A program made the position numbers and the translations under genes. Of a stretch of 64,000 nt of DNA, positions 21,701 to 36,700 are shown one piece after another. The notes beneath the pieces are model-generated. The model was not told the origin of the DNA, ran no database searches, and saw only the letters and a program-made list of their open reading frames with translations. The DNA is from Helicoverpa zea (lineage: Eukaryota > Arthropoda > Insecta > Lepidoptera > Noctuidae), in contig NC_061472.1 in the NCBI RefSeq assembly GCF_022581195.2, forward strand, positions 62,001 through 126,000, read 5' to 3'. Position 1 is the stretch's first letter, and each line of letters opens with the position of its first letter.

Positions 21701-24700
21701 CGCTCGCGCAATATAATATATACCTTACCTCGATAACTTCGTAAGTCAAATATAGCAAAAAATAAAATATTAATGGAGTCCTCAAAAACAAAACAGTTTG
21801 CGCTTCCTCGCTGCTTGTTACTTTACAGCACTTTTTAAAACTTATGAACTTTTTGTGTCCCAAAATTAAAAAATTTGCGCGCTCGCTTCGCTCGCGCTAA
21901 TTTTTAAAATCACGTTGTCCTGTCCCGACTTTCATAACTTAAATCTGGCCAACAAAGTCCTTTACCTACCAAAAAAGTGACTTTCGTTCGAACGTTCTTA
22001 TTTATATTCCTTGTAAAGTAGTCGATCAATATGTACTACTCAAAATCTTTCAATAGATACATAGGTGGCGTTTGGGTGATGATTGCACCCAGGCGCTACA
22101 TGAGCGAGAGACAGCCCTGATCTCATGAACCCTTACCAATAGTAAGACAATTGAAGTTTTCACAGAAAATGTTTTACTGTTGTACACAATACTTTTCAAA
22201 CGTTTAGTCTTCAACCTGAAAAAATTCTCGCGCTTGCTATGATCGCACTTTCTTGTATTTGTGCTGTATATTTGTTATACAGCAAGAAAGCGTTTTCATC
22301 TACTTTTAGTTCTCGAACTGAAAAAAAATTTTCGCGCTCGCTTTGCTCGCGCTTTTTTCAATTTCGGGTCTCTGTTTATGTCCAAGAAATCGCGTTCGCT
22401 CAGCTCGGACCATTTTCTACATAAAAACACTTTGTTAACCTTAGTCCTCGACCTGAGCAAAAATTTTCGCGCTCGCTTCGCTCGCGCTTTTTTGTTTGAC
22501 ACGTGTATGTAGTATATATACGAGAAATTGCGCTCACTCTGCTCGGGCCATTTTCTACATGAAAACACTTTTCTTAACATTCGTAAAAATTTCGAGCTCG
22601 CTACGATCGCGCTTATTGTATTTATACTACTACTTTTAATATTAAAAGAAGTATACGCTACAATATAATATTTTTTGTGACTTGACCACAACTGTGTGAC
22701 CCCCCCCTGGCACCGAAGCTGGATCCGCCCTTGACCAGCACACGCATGTGGAGGGGTATGCACCCTTCGCACACCTCGCACACCGCTGGCACCCACACAT
22801 ACTTAACAATGGCCTCTCGCAGCGACTCGCGCAATGTTCCGCAGCATTTAAGTTAGTCGCAAGCCTCTATGCAACAAATATCAATAAAATTGTGTTGTAA
22901 ACATCGATACTGACATACTGTACTACATTGTGTTCGGCAACTGGCGAGAGTAGCGCGAGGCGGGTGCCAGTGCGGCCCTTGTGCCAGGGGCGTAGCACCT
23001 TATCACAGCCTGACTCACGCTTCCCGAAACGCTCCACCATATAGATAGATAGACATATAGATGTGACGAACAATAAGACCGAATGTTTTTTCACTTATCC
23101 AAATCTAAAATCGGAATCCCCTTTTACGTATTCATGCATAAATACCCTTTGTTCTTTAAACGGGTAACTGTGTGGATTTGAAAGTGCCTTAATCTCTGCC
23201 TCAGCTTCCAACTAAAACATCTGAGCCAATTTGCTTTGTTGGGTAGATGACTATTTAGGTGGATCTTTAAAATACGGTTGTTGAGCCTAATTCGTGAATA
23301 TAATTAAAATCCGAGATCCATATCAGCTAGGGTTGCATTGAACTTGATTAGAAACTGTTTCTATTTCTTAGCAGAATTCCGCGCACAGCAAGCGGCACTA
23401 TCCGAGTTATCGCTAAGCCAGCACACAGTAGCTGATACCGACCTATTGTACACACAATAATCTCCAGTGGCCGCCGCGCAATATTACATTAATATTATTG
23501 TTAGTCGCTTCATGCAAGTTCACCTTGCACTTCATTCAGTAAGTCAAGTGATGAGTAATAAAGTCTAATGCTCAATACAAGAGTCCCTGTCTCCGCCAGG
23601 ACGTCCGTCCACAGTTATCGTCAGGAGTCACAATAGTACAACAAGTACTAGGAATTTGTGAAGAGGGGGCGATTTGTGGGTGCTGTCCTTTTGTATTTTG
23701 ACGTGAAAAGGTGCTAAAAACTAGCCTACTTTCAATAAACGTTTTGACTTTTGACAATGTACATTACATACATTACTCGTGGACTGACCGTGATAGTGAT
23801 TTTTATGTACGTGTATTATACATAGGTGATACATAGCAGGTAGTCAGTAGGTAGCTGTGAAGACGCGCGGCCGTGTATAAATCATAGTTAGTGTGACGGC
23901 AGTTCGTTTGTGCACGTATTGTTTGCATCGCCACTGCAGTTACAAATCAGTCGCGTTTTATATTACCAAAACTCTAAACGTAGTTGCAGTTGTTGTTTCC
24001 TCTAACTCGTGGCCGATACATTATTGTCTAACCGATTGCAAAAACTAAGTTGGCATCTAACGCCAACGTCATCAATTGGTTCAATAAACCAATGAAACGA
24101 TTGAACTAGAAAGTAACTGTGTATCAGTCAGTGGTCGGCTACTCGTCAGTCGATGCACTCGTGGCTTCCAGATGCCGCTTCAGATAGAACTGGAGCTGAA
24201 CAACACCCGCGCGACAGGGTGCCGGGAGCATGCGCAACCACTTCCTACCAGAACTATAAAATGTATAACAATATGCTCTCGTGATATCATTATTATCTTG
24301 CTTCTTGCTTCTGCAGAGAAAAAGTACTCAATAATTTCGACTTAATTTATAAACTCGCAATAGAAAATAGAACAAATGTACGTACGTACTTTGCGTTAGT
24401 CAGCAACTCGAGGCAGAAAGATAGCCAAGGTTGTCATCACAAATATACGTATACTTGTGAAAATAGATGTTGCACAAAAAACTGCAAGTTACGACATTTA
24501 TAGAGTACGTACGTATATAAAAAGTGTCATTCGGCTGAATAACTGTACATTAAAGTCGAGGACATTTATTGATTGCTGTGTCAGCGCTCGCCGGAGCGTA
24601 CCGCATGTTTTTATTTGACAAAAAGAAACCGTTTTGTTCTAGCACGCTTACTCGTGAATGGCCACAATGGATTGTTGCTTCAAGGATTAATTGTGACAAT

Positions 24701-27700
24701 TATGTAGATATGGGTCAGTAGTCTGTAGAACAAAAAGTGTTAGTGAGCTGATTCGGAGGTGAGCTTCCAGTGCATTGTCTCTCGCTAAGCGCCATCCGAG
24801 CAATTCAGATAGTCTAATGCCAGAAGAATATGCCAATTTGGGCAAATCAGTACCAATAGGGAATCTCTTCAGTTGCGTGACGCCATGTGTGTGGAGGCCG
24901 CTGCGCCGCTCAATCAATATCCCACTTAACAGCCTTTAACATTCATTGTTAGCCGACACGTGCGCCGTATTTATTAGCGCAGCGCCCTGTATGTATCGCT
25001 CTCGTCGCAAAACTAAGATAACAAACAGAGTGCGCGAACTTGCCCGGAACTGTTATGTTCTTGCTGTTGCAACAGCAACACGCGCACTCTACTCGTGCGT
25101 ACGAGTAGGTATATCTTGCGAGCAGTTGCCGTTCCAAAATTGAATAATTAAACAAACCTAAGAATGTTTTTGTATTTAGTTGCTTATCCTCCAAAGCAAG
25201 AGTTTAGGTTTTATTCAGGAAACGGCCTGGCTAATATTTAATAAACATTTACTTCAAACAATACTAACCATCAACTGGTAAGAAAATATGAACAACGTAA
25301 GCAGCGACCGAGGTCGTACTAAAGGCATTGAAACTTGGAACTAATTCATGGCATGCCACCTCGTGTTGAGACTTATTACAGGCCGGCTTCGGCCACCGTC
25401 CATGCCGCCTGCATGACACAGGAATGCAAGTCAGCTATTACCAGATGCCATGGCGGCCGATGGCACGCGTTCTCACGGCGACATGTGACGTCACGCCAGC
25501 GCCAACTATTGTTTGTCGATGTGAAACTAGCAAACGAGTGCGCAGCGTATCACAACTCATGTAATAGGTAGTGGCGCAGTAATCTAGATCGCGATTCATG
25601 CGAGTGAAAGTGTAGGAAGCGCGCCACACGCCACTGGAAGACCGCCCGTCGCACATCGCTACTGCTGATGCCTGCGCCGCCCGCACCCGCCTCCAGTGTT
25701 CGTGGACGACCCAATGGCAAAACCCTCAATACATTATCTTCCAGGTGGTGTTTTGAATGTACAAACGTGACACTAAACTAATGGTAGTGAACCCCATAGC
25801 GCAATTGCAATTGTCCATTGTAACCTGTCAGCGACAAATGCGAATCCAAAGGAAAGCTGGCGCGTTACCATACCCAGATTGATGATAGCAGTTATTGTTT
25901 TAATACCTGATATCTTTAAAGAATTTCCTAAGCGCCGTAAGAGTTCAGAATCCTGCAAATATAACAGCGGATTTTGGCGCAGTAGGCATAGGCAACTAAT
26001 GCTAGACATTTTTAGAATAACTTCGTAGTATTACTTATTATCTTTACAAAATCATGAACATTATGATCTAGCAACCGGCAAGTCATCCTCTAAACAAACT
26101 CACTTATCACGAGTTAATAACACTTAGCTTTTACAGCCGTCGACAAACAACTAATATTTAGTGTCCAACGTTTGAGGCGACGCAGTGAGACCTTCGTCTT
26201 ATCAATACCTATCACGTCATATTTTTTTGGAAACCACATATGTAATGTAACTTGAGCCAACTAAGCTAACAGCGAGATGAAATGATGAGAAGTAGGAAAC
26301 ACGATGTATGGGCTAACCGAGTAGGTACATGGCCGCGGAAGGTGTTCGGACAAAACGTAGCAATTTGGGTGCGTGTCGGTGGCGAGGTGAGCAGGATACC
26401 TGTATCCTCGCGGTAACGAGGATGCGCGTCCGGCGGCGCTGCCCACGCGCGCTGACCGCACGGTCGCCGCGAGCCCCACTACACAGAGAACTGTCCCCTT
26501 ATGTGTATCACGGTAAGAGGCACCACTTGGCCAGTTAATTTTTGGACTTCGGGGCTCCATTAGTTGATAGAAAATTTTGCAGATCAACCATTCATTAGTA
26601 ACAATGTCTTCTGACAATAATATGTATATGTAGGTATTTTTGCGATTCCCTTTAATATCTCAAAAACATATATTTTTTTATATTTAATATATCGCACACC
26701 CAGAACAACACTGTATTATGTCGAAAAATCGCAAAACTGAGTTATCTATGTATTTGAATAGCCAAAAATTTGCTGCATATCCCACGAAGACAGGCATATT
26801 TATATTTACAAAAATACTCAAGAGATGGCGTGCTAACTCTTTATTGGTGCCGACGCGTTGCCAGAATCATACCGCGAACACAAAACTATTTCCTGTTGCA
26901 ACTTATCCGCCTAGGGAACAGCACGCAGGTCTCGACGCAACACTGAATTATTTTGTGATAGTGAGGTGTTGTTGAATGTAGTGCTAAAACTACTCCGAGT
27001 TATTTCGTTTTAATTCAGTATTGGTGACTGTGTTTATACAACGTGTTTGACACTATTTCGAAATAATACCCTGTTGGTGATGAAGGTATGTTATTTTTTT
27101 TGCATTATTCGAAAATGGTTCAGTATTGTTCGTAAAAAGTGAAAATCAGTGAAATAATGCAGTATTGATGTTAGATTTAAATGATGACCTAATTTTGTTA
27201 AAAAAATCATAATAAATATTTTATATACGCAGACTTATTACTTATATAATAATTTAAAAGTTATATAATTCTAATTTGTTTTGTACCATATTTACAACTA
27301 GATAAAATACTTTTTTTCGATATAATGCACTGTTGTTGAATAAATCTAAATTGTCATGGTTATTTCGCAGATAATGAAGGAACGACGACTTTGACGAGGT
27401 GAATAGGAGAATTCAGTTGGGTTGGGCTGCATTTGGGAAACTACGTCGAGTCCTAACATCGTCAATCCCACAGTGCCTAAAGACAAAAGTCTGCAATCAG
27501 TGCGTCCTACCTGTCATGACTTACGGAGCCGAAACGTGGACACTGACGGTACGGCTGGTTCACAAGTTTAAAGTCGCTCAGCGGACTATGGAAAGAGCTA
27601 TGCTCGGCATTTCTCTGAGGGATCGCATCAGAAATGAGGTAATCCGTCAGAGAACCAAGGTCATCGACATAGCCCACCGAATCAGCAAGCTGAAGTGGCA

Positions 27701-30700
27701 GTGGGCTGGCCATATTAGCCGAAGAACCGATAACCGTTGGGGTAAACGAGTCCTAGAGTGGAGACCACGCCTCGGCAAACGTAGTGTAGGACGTCTCAGG
27801 CACGGTGGAGTGATGACTTGCGCAAGACGGCTGGCAAGAGCTGGATGCGAGAAGCCAAAAATCGATCTCAGTGGCGTGCACTTGGAGAGGCCTATGTCCA
27901 GCAGTGGACTGCGATAGGCTGATGATGAGATAATGAAGGGCCGATGTCTTTTGTTAGTGAAGAAGGCAATGGAAGTAACTACAGAAGAAACCACATCTTC
28001 TATTCAACAAGGCAGCGGGGAAAAAGAAACCGAAAATAAATCGTGTGCAGCATCGACCGCTGGTACGTCAGCGGTGGAGGCATCAGTCGATGAAGTACAC
28101 GATAGGGAGGTACCTGCTTCTTTTTTATCTGAACATAGCAAATGAAGAAGATTTTATAGACCTTGCGGTGACAAATGCAAGTTGAAATCATCATCATCAT
28201 CATCATCTCAGCCATAGGACGTCCACTGCTGAACAGAGGCCTCCCCCTTAGATCTCCACAGATACCTGTTGGAGGCGACCTGCATCCAGCGTCTTCCGGC
28301 GACCTTTATAAAGTCGTCTGTCCACCTTGCTGGTGGACGTCCTACGCTGCGCTTGCTAGTCCGTGGTCTCCACTCCAGCACTTTTCGACCCCATCGGCCA
28401 TCCGCTGTGCGAGCAATATGGCCTGCCCATTGCCACTTCAACTTGCTAATCCGGTGGGCTATATTGGTGACTTTAGTTCGTGTACGGATCTCCTCATTTC
28501 GGATTCGATCACGTAGAGAAACACCGAGCATAGTAGAAATGCAAGACTAAAATAGACGAGTTGATACGACAAGACATTTTTAAACAGTTTTGGCAGTTGG
28601 GTAATTTAGAGAGGCAAAGAGTTTTTTGATAATTACTGTCTTGTTTTAATATTTTATATGATTATTTCAGCGAAATTTGCCTTTTTTGTTTAATGATTAA
28701 GAGAAGATTGTTCTGTTGTTTTTTATTTGAGTATTACATGTAACAAGTAATTGTTTATGTTTAAAATATATACCTACTGATTTTGTTAAAATTTCGTGTT
28801 TTATTTCATTGTTAATAGATCTTTTCCTGAAAAAAAAAACAAATAAGCCTTTATTGTTCATTGAATCTTTACACAAAAACTGTAGAATAATAGTGCATTA
28901 TTTCATAATTAATCAGTAAAAAAGACATAACTCGAAATAATACTTTTTCATTTCATTCTGTCAGTCCAAAACAGTGAAGTAAGTAAAAAAAGGCATTATT
29001 TTGGTTAATTAACGCATTTAGAATTTATTGCACTGTATAATCCTGACACCCATAGGATTCTTCACAGATAATGTGCAAGACATTCACAAAAACTGCGACG
29101 TAAAGTGAGATAACACTTTTTCGTCAATTCTGAAAAATAAGCTATTTTGACTTAGTGCAGTGTTGTTCTGGGCGTGCGATATACCAAAACAATAGACGAC
29201 GTAAAAACAAAATACATTACCCAAATAAGTAATGCTATAATAGTAAGCCTGCTCTACATTTGAGGAGAACGAATGATATACCGTTGCTCTAACTGTTGGT
29301 CGTTCAGATGCATTGACAAGCAGAGCATAAAATAATGACGAGTTGAATTATAAGCTGAGGATTGTGTGAAGGACAATGGCTGCATACAGTCACGCGCATA
29401 TGCAACGCACGTCGTCGCATATGCGTCGCCTCGAATCCATAGTTATCTTATGCATATTATGATCTGATCACTACGTGGTGTGACACGCCAGTAAATCACC
29501 TGAACCGTTATCTTGCACATTCATAGGTAAACTAAGATGATCAAGAGAGGCGCTAAGTTCACCGACAACATGAACGTCAGGGTTTTTCAAACTAGTGTTT
29601 GTTTTTTTTTAAATAATTTTCACGTTCAAGTTACAATATATAATTGTATGTACCTATATGTTGTCAGTGAAAATGAACTAGTCTTGGCGAGAAAATTAAA
29701 TTTCGTATTTTAATTGAAAAATAAAATGCATGTAACCTGATGGGTACCTATACACATACACTATACATATGCTATACTATCACAGAATGGAATAGCGACG
29801 GCGGGACTACTACAATAGAGCACTGCTCAGGCACTCCATCGAGTGCGGCGCAAGTGGCTGGGGGTGCGCGCGTGCGCATCGCCATTCAGCGCACGCGCGG
29901 CACACATCTACTGCTACCGAGGCTTATCAAACACCAATACGAGTATTGGTTTCATTTGTTTTGTTTGTGTGACCCACAACGCCATAAACTTTTACCTTCA
30001 AAACGAAAGTGTGGCAGAGAGAACGCAAGCAGCTATCACGAATTTGCATCCACAAAAATGGCGAACCACAGCCAACGTGACTGTTGTGAGGTAAATATAA
30101 AATCGATGGCTGACACAGAGGAAAACAACGAACGGCGATCCAATATTGTGGCCTGCGGGTGGTGGCGCTGTGCGTTGCGTTGTGTCGTGATGCTCGCACA
30201 ATGAGCCGGCATTGTGCGACAAGTGGGTCGCCGCTGGCACAATGGATGCTGCTCAGATGCGTCTCAATGGGCGTCCACATCGACTGATGTCACAGCGGAT
30301 GCGGAACAATGGCCGCTACAATTAGCGTCGCGTATGTGCGCCAGCGCATCGGACGTAAACATTGATGACCCACGGTGTTCAAACGCGTTGACTCATCAGA
30401 TTCACTGAATCGACGCAATCAATGATCTCCCCTTATAATTAGCCGTAGTGCACCAGTGCCGAAACCCCACCAAACTATTGTCAAGTACTTATTGCGAGCG
30501 ATTTAAGATTATACTGTTTGTAATAGTAGTTTCCAGCGCGACAATCAACTCCGCCTTGTCCCACGACTACACGAAGCGTAACAAAGTCAACACAGGAAGC
30601 TGATTGTAGTAACTAGTTAGAGAGTTCATGAAAAATCTATTCCAAAGTTACGAATGTTACACCAAGGAATAAGAAAGATATAATATAACCGTAAAATTAT

Positions 30701-33700
30701 AAAGTAAAAAATATTTATCGATTTAAATGGGAATTGGTAGGTAGAAAGCGGTAAACACAGGAACATAACAGCTAAGTGATCTTTTGACTGTTGAAAAAAA
30801 AAATAAGATTGAAATGAGAGTATTAATCGAACATTCAATGAAATGCCTTAAGGACGTTACATAACGCGGCGGTTGCGAGGAAGCGTCTTTTGCGACACTT
30901 CCCGCGCAGGCGACGCTCGCGATGCATCGTGCCGCAACGCTTGCTATCGATCTCTCATCTACTAGGTACTAGTTGCAGTTTAATTAACTACTAAATTAAC
31001 TCCTTTTTAATTACACAAGTGAAATAATGGGCTAATACGCTTGGTGCATATGAGTAAAATACACACTTACACAGTTTGGCACAGACACGCAAGCGAAAAC
31101 TTCCAATTCCGGATCGTAGAGCATGTCACGTGTTTTTGTCAAACCATATTCGTTGCAAATTAATTGTAAAAGTGCAAACTTATGTAATGTTATAATAAAT
31201 GTTTTTTAACACACCATTGCTTATAAAGTTGTCGCCTGGTGGTCATCGGTTCGCGTGTTCGCGGGTACAACAACCTGTGAGCATGGCGCATGCCCCTTTT
31301 CCTTTGTAATCATGATTAATGTAAGCTAACGAGCGAGGCCGGCGAAAGTGCCGGCGGCAGTGCCGGTCGCGCTCTCATTGCCGCACCGCCGGCACAGAGC
31401 GGTGCCGATGCACCGGAACTGTGTACATGCCACGCCCGTCTTGGGGGACCTTGACATTTGCATTGAATTTCTTAGTTCAATTTGGAAGCCATAACTTCTG
31501 ATAAGATAATTGTGGCCGCCCTGTTATAAGACTAATATAAGTAATGATTGTTAGCATAAGGCTGAACCACCAGTCCAGCTAGCGACAATGCATCGAGACC
31601 GACGACGGACGTGCGCCGGATTGTTGTAAAGTTGTCGACTCGGAGCGCCCTTAATTACGCTTCCGTATTAACGCCACGACTCATCAGGCATGCGCGTGCG
31701 CCGCCCGTAAGGAATACAACTAACTTGCCGTTTTTAATTAATGCTTCTCTAAACAGTCACGAATTTGCAAAGACTCAAACCAACAAGAAATTAATTTACA
31801 CCAATTAAGACATACATATTATTTGAAGTTAATGACACAATCCACCAATACACGTATTATCAAACTGCGATACTGGTTGTGTCAAACTGCTATAGCGAAG
31901 CTAGCATTAAGTGTTGCCGCTGCTCATATCAACAATCTATTGGAGAATATTTCCGCCTCATGCACGGAAGGATATCGAAACGCGAGTATCCTCCAACAGA
32001 TCATAATATTGAAGCAGAAAAGTTTAGATGTTGAGAGATTATCGGCTTCGACACAGGCAGGGTGAGTCGGCGCGCCTAACCTTTGAAACCGGACGTTAGC
32101 AGCAGCGTTTACGTACCACCTTTAACCCTGACGAGGAAATAATTTACTGCTAATTTATAGCAAATGCATTATATGTGTACTTGACCGCCAAGATAAGGCA
32201 GCAAAAACAATCAATATTACTCGGTATCATAATGTCGATTTCAAATCACGTAGTACGTGAGTGCAATGCTGATTAGCTTCATTAGCGGTGACTAACTGAC
32301 TGATGAAGTGATGACGCACAATACCAAGAAAAGTAGATGTCTGTGAGGATGTGCTGATGTTGGCGATGCGAGGCGCGACATGCGACGACGGCTGGCACCC
32401 CGATGATGCGTCGCGCGATACCGCTGCCCAGCTAGATAAGAACTTCGCTGCTATTGCGTAACCACTGTTGCCAATGTCACGATATCAACAATCGCTCATT
32501 AGGACGCATCGCATATTGATCATTATGTAGACGTGTAAACGATTTCTTTCCAAGATATTTTTTGTTGTAAGCCTGTGTGGCGTGAAACGAAAGACTGAAA
32601 CATATTTTGTGTTTGTGTGAGTGCCAGTTTATGGAAGCATCGACCCAAACAGGAAATAATATTGCATTTGACGTTTAGGTTATTACGATTGTATTCGGAA
32701 GGGTGACCTTCCATGTCCATGGTGCATTTGGCGAGCAGAATCAGCAAGGTTGCCGGCGCAGGCGCACTGGGATAGGTGCGCCGTCGTACGCCGCCTTGGA
32801 GCGGCTAGGTATACCGAACCGGCTGGGTACCTAGCATGAACTAATCTGCGATACACGTTAAACACGTGTAATAGAACTTACAAGATATTTAGTCATAGCC
32901 ATGATGAGGAATCCTCAGCTCCTCTAGTAAAAAACGCTGCAAAATTGCATGTTACATTGTTGCGCCATTTTGTATTACGTGTGCTTTAAAATCAGTTGTT
33001 TGGTGCGTTGCTTAACCTTATGATCGATCGACCAATCCGAACCAGGCTAAATAATAAATAGAGGACGCATAAATAATCTGAACACAAGGGGTAGGCACTC
33101 GTGAGTGTCACAAACTGTCACCTAAGTGTAATACGGTGAAGGCTACAGGCTGGACAGCACAACGCGCAATCACTCCCCGTAAGACATACTGCATCGCTGT
33201 TATCACGTGTGTCGCTCTCGATCAAACGGTGCGAGAGTAAACAAGTAGCTACTTCATCAATACCGAACTCAATTGAACGCAATCAAATATTGAAAGCCCA
33301 ACACAATCATCGACATTGGTGCCTGGTGGGCTTTTCTATTCCATAAAAAACCGAATGCTACAAAGACCGCGGATTCTAATATGATAATTTCACGGACTCG
33401 CGACAATGACAGCGACAATGAAAGTAAACCCATTAAACTTGATCAAGCTATTACTGTGAGTTGGAAGCGAGATGTGCTCGATTCTCTCTGTTTTTTTAGT
33501 CGTCGACTATTAGTCAACTGGAGATGCGATCCATGCCACCAGGCAGAACACTTTAGAATTATGCTATGAACTTAAATCATCCCTAGTTATAAATATTAAT
33601 GATGAATGAGTAAAACTCCTAGGCCTGTCTGTTATCGTCACTCTGTGGCGGTGTGACTATAAAGCTGATGAAGTGATTTGTTCGCGCAAGCTGGGAGGCT

Positions 33701-36700
33701 TCGTGGATTCATAGCGCGGGAATACGAGCGGCGCCCCGCACGTCAGACAATGAGGCCGTGCGGTGACCCGGCCGCGTGAACCTCGCATAATTACATCAAC
33801 ATACACTAATTCATTGTGGAAACATGCGCGCAAATCTACTATACACTTTACAGGAAAACTTCAACGAACACATAGAATCATGCCTATCGCAACTATTGCG
33901 CGCGGTATTATCGCCACGCCTATACACCCTAAATACTTGCTAATTATGATACGATTCCAGCCGTATAATTGTTAAATATAAACACGAAAAACCTTTAGTA
34001 TGTATTTTTGATGGGCAGTAGCAGTGGCACATCGAAACTCCAGCAAGTAGGTGAGGAGAAAAACTTGCCGGCAATGCAGGCCCGGCCAAGGTGTTCGTAG
34101 TGCAGCGTGTACGCGAGGCTTGTCATCACGTCTCACGTGTGCACGACACATGTGGCCAGTTGAAGCAGCAGCTGCGGACTTGGTGCGGGAAGTGCGCAGA
34201 CGGCCGCTTGTGAAACTGTTAGGTTATTGCGCAACGCTGCCAGGTAACGGCTCAGTGGTTCGGCGCTCAATATCATGGCACATTAAGACGAGTTAAGTAA
34301 TGCCTAGACTTCGTGCTCGTACAATGCTTCACTTATTTGTTTGAGTCACTAATAAAATAATTTGTGACAGGCACTTTAAATGTACCAGGATTAACTAGGT
34401 TGATAAGCTGGTGAAGGACCCGGTGTGAAAGAGTGTGAGTCACTTTTAGGTTTATAGGTTTTCCACCACCGAATACAGATCTCCATCTTCGCTTTCCAAA
34501 AGGACAGGTTGGAAGCGAGCCTGTGTTCATCATTCGAGCTGCCAGTCAGTGGCCGATATGAGAATATTATGATTCGATCGGCTGTTTATCATCTCCGAGC
34601 TTATAGCTTGTTCATCGCCACTTCAACTTCAATTCTTTATTAGAATTTCATATGTTAATCGCGTATATCGTTCTGATTCAATCGCGTATACAAATTCCTA
34701 TCATGGTTCTCTCCATAGCTTGTTCAGTAGGAATGTGGTGGCAGACTACGATTCATAGCCTAAGTCACTACGGTTAACACACACATTGACTGACGCATTA
34801 GGGTAGTGAGGTATTTAGTCGATAAGACATTCGACATAACCATCTTATCCATGTTCATCTGAAGGCCTACTCGTCGGGGATCCTCCATTAACAATGCAGT
34901 TATTCTACGCAACCTAGCTATAAAGACGTTGCAAAACTGCAAATGGCATAAATTCGTTTATTGTCATTCAGATTTTATTAAAAAAAACAATAACAATTAA
35001 GTAAGTCACACAAAAAACATTACATTGTCATTTTATGATAGGGTACAGATTGTTATGTGAATTTTATGCGAGTCTTTTTCAACTTATTTGATTGCATTAC
35101 ATATCTCTAATGTAATGTTTAGGAGAAGCAATATATGTAGCACATTATTGTTCAAGAGCATATTGTGTCATCCTCAGCACAACAATCAATAAGTACAACA
35201 ATGGTGCTATTGCCGAGTAGCTACATCAACAATGTATACCAATTTCCAATCATGAGGTCACACACCATAATTTAATCATTTCTAATTATAGTGCTTGCCT
35301 AATGCATTAAATAGTAACGTGAGCGAATTCCCGGCAATGTGTTATCTTTCTGATAAGAAAATATTCAGGTCAATATCTCATGATAACAGATTTGTAAAAC
35401 TAGGTGTTGCGGGCGGCTTACAGGTTGAGTTAGTCGCGTTGGGAACAGAGAGCGCTAACATGTCGGTGAGTAGTAACGCAGAGTGCGCGCTGCACCAGAC
35501 TTGCCTGATAACAGCCGCGCCTATGCTATGACTGTGCCGATTGTAACGCCAAGATAGTATTCACTACATTTTATTATAACCACTTCAAAAATTCATTGGA
35601 AAAGTGCTGCTGCTATGATAAAATTCACATAATAAAATTATTTATAATAATATTAACTATTGGTAATTTACTTATAGACCAACACAAAACCCCCGGGTTC
35701 AAAAATATCAATTATCTATACTTGTATTACACAGAGGAAAAGGACAATGCCAGGGTCTGGGCTCATAGTTTGCCCAGCAATGGGAGTAGTTCCAGGGTGT
35801 TCCTTAGTGCACTCTGAACACGTAATGCAAATATTTTTGAAATCGCTCCCTGGGGTCCCGAGGAAAACCGGTTCAAATATTCTCCATGAAGAGTCACTTT
35901 ACGAGGCCTGAGCCATTTGCCCAGTAGTAGGAGTGGTTGGAATAGATTCTTTACTTCACTCTTAACACGAAATTAAAATATTTTTGAAATCGGTCTCAAG
36001 GGTCCCGAGAAAAACCGGTTCAAATGTTCTCCTTAGATAGTCACTTAACAAAGTCTTTGGCATTTGCCCAGTAGTGGGAGTGGTCAAAATAGGATCTTTA
36101 CTTCACTCTTAACATGAAATCCAAATATTTTTGAAATCGGTCCCTGGGGTCGTGAGAAAAACCGGTTCTAATATTCCACATGAACAGTCGCTTTACAAAG
36201 CCTGTGTCATTTGCCCAGTAGTGGGAGTGATTGAAATAGGTTCCTTACTTCACTTTTAACATGAAATTAAAATATTTTTAAAATCGGTCCCAGGGGTCCC
36301 GAGAAAAACCGGTTGAAATGTTCTCCTTAGATAGTCACTTAACAAAGTCTTTGGCATTTGCCCAGTAGTGGGAGTGGTCAAAATAGGTTCTTTACTTCAG
36401 TCTTAACATGAAATCCAAATATTTTTGAAATCGGTCCCTGGGGTCGTGAGAAAAACCGGTTCTAATATTCCACATGAACAGTCGCTTTACAAAGCCTGTG
36501 TCATTTGCCGAGTAGTGGGAGTGATTGAAATAGGTTCCTTACTTCACTTTTAACATGAAATTAAAATATTTTTAAAATCGGTCCCAGGGGTCCCGAGAAA
36601 AACCGGTTGAAATGTTCTCCTTAGATAGTCACTTAACAAAGTCTTTGGCATTTGCCCAGTAGTAGGAGTGGTCAAAGTACGTTCTTTACTTCACTCTTAA

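Larger units (their letters stand above)
26688..29183. mobile_element. DNA transposon with 26-bp TIRs, carrying two RTE inserts
   Basis: Ends 26688-26713 and 29158-29183 are inverted repeats matching at 25 of 26 positions (core GCACACCCAGAACAACACTG). Subterminal copies of GCATTATTTC / CGAAATAATAC and GCAGTATTG occur in both orientations. Two LINE fragments (27381-27927, 28182-28536) were inserted later; without them the element is about 1.57 kb. Neither the short frame at 26718-26975 nor the one at 27933-28145 matches a transposase I recognise. The superfamily is undetermined; the flanking sequence is TATA-like so the target duplication is ambiguous. Confidence 0.7.

Noticed and set aside
22239..22796. 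Arg/Ser-rich open frames as genes
   Set aside because: They are translations of the repeated CpG mirror motif within the hAT-like element and recur in every copy, with no start context or domain.
29740..30408. Overlapping frames in the Past1 intron
   Set aside because: Several overlapping frames on both strands, no splice signals in register, no recognisable motif.
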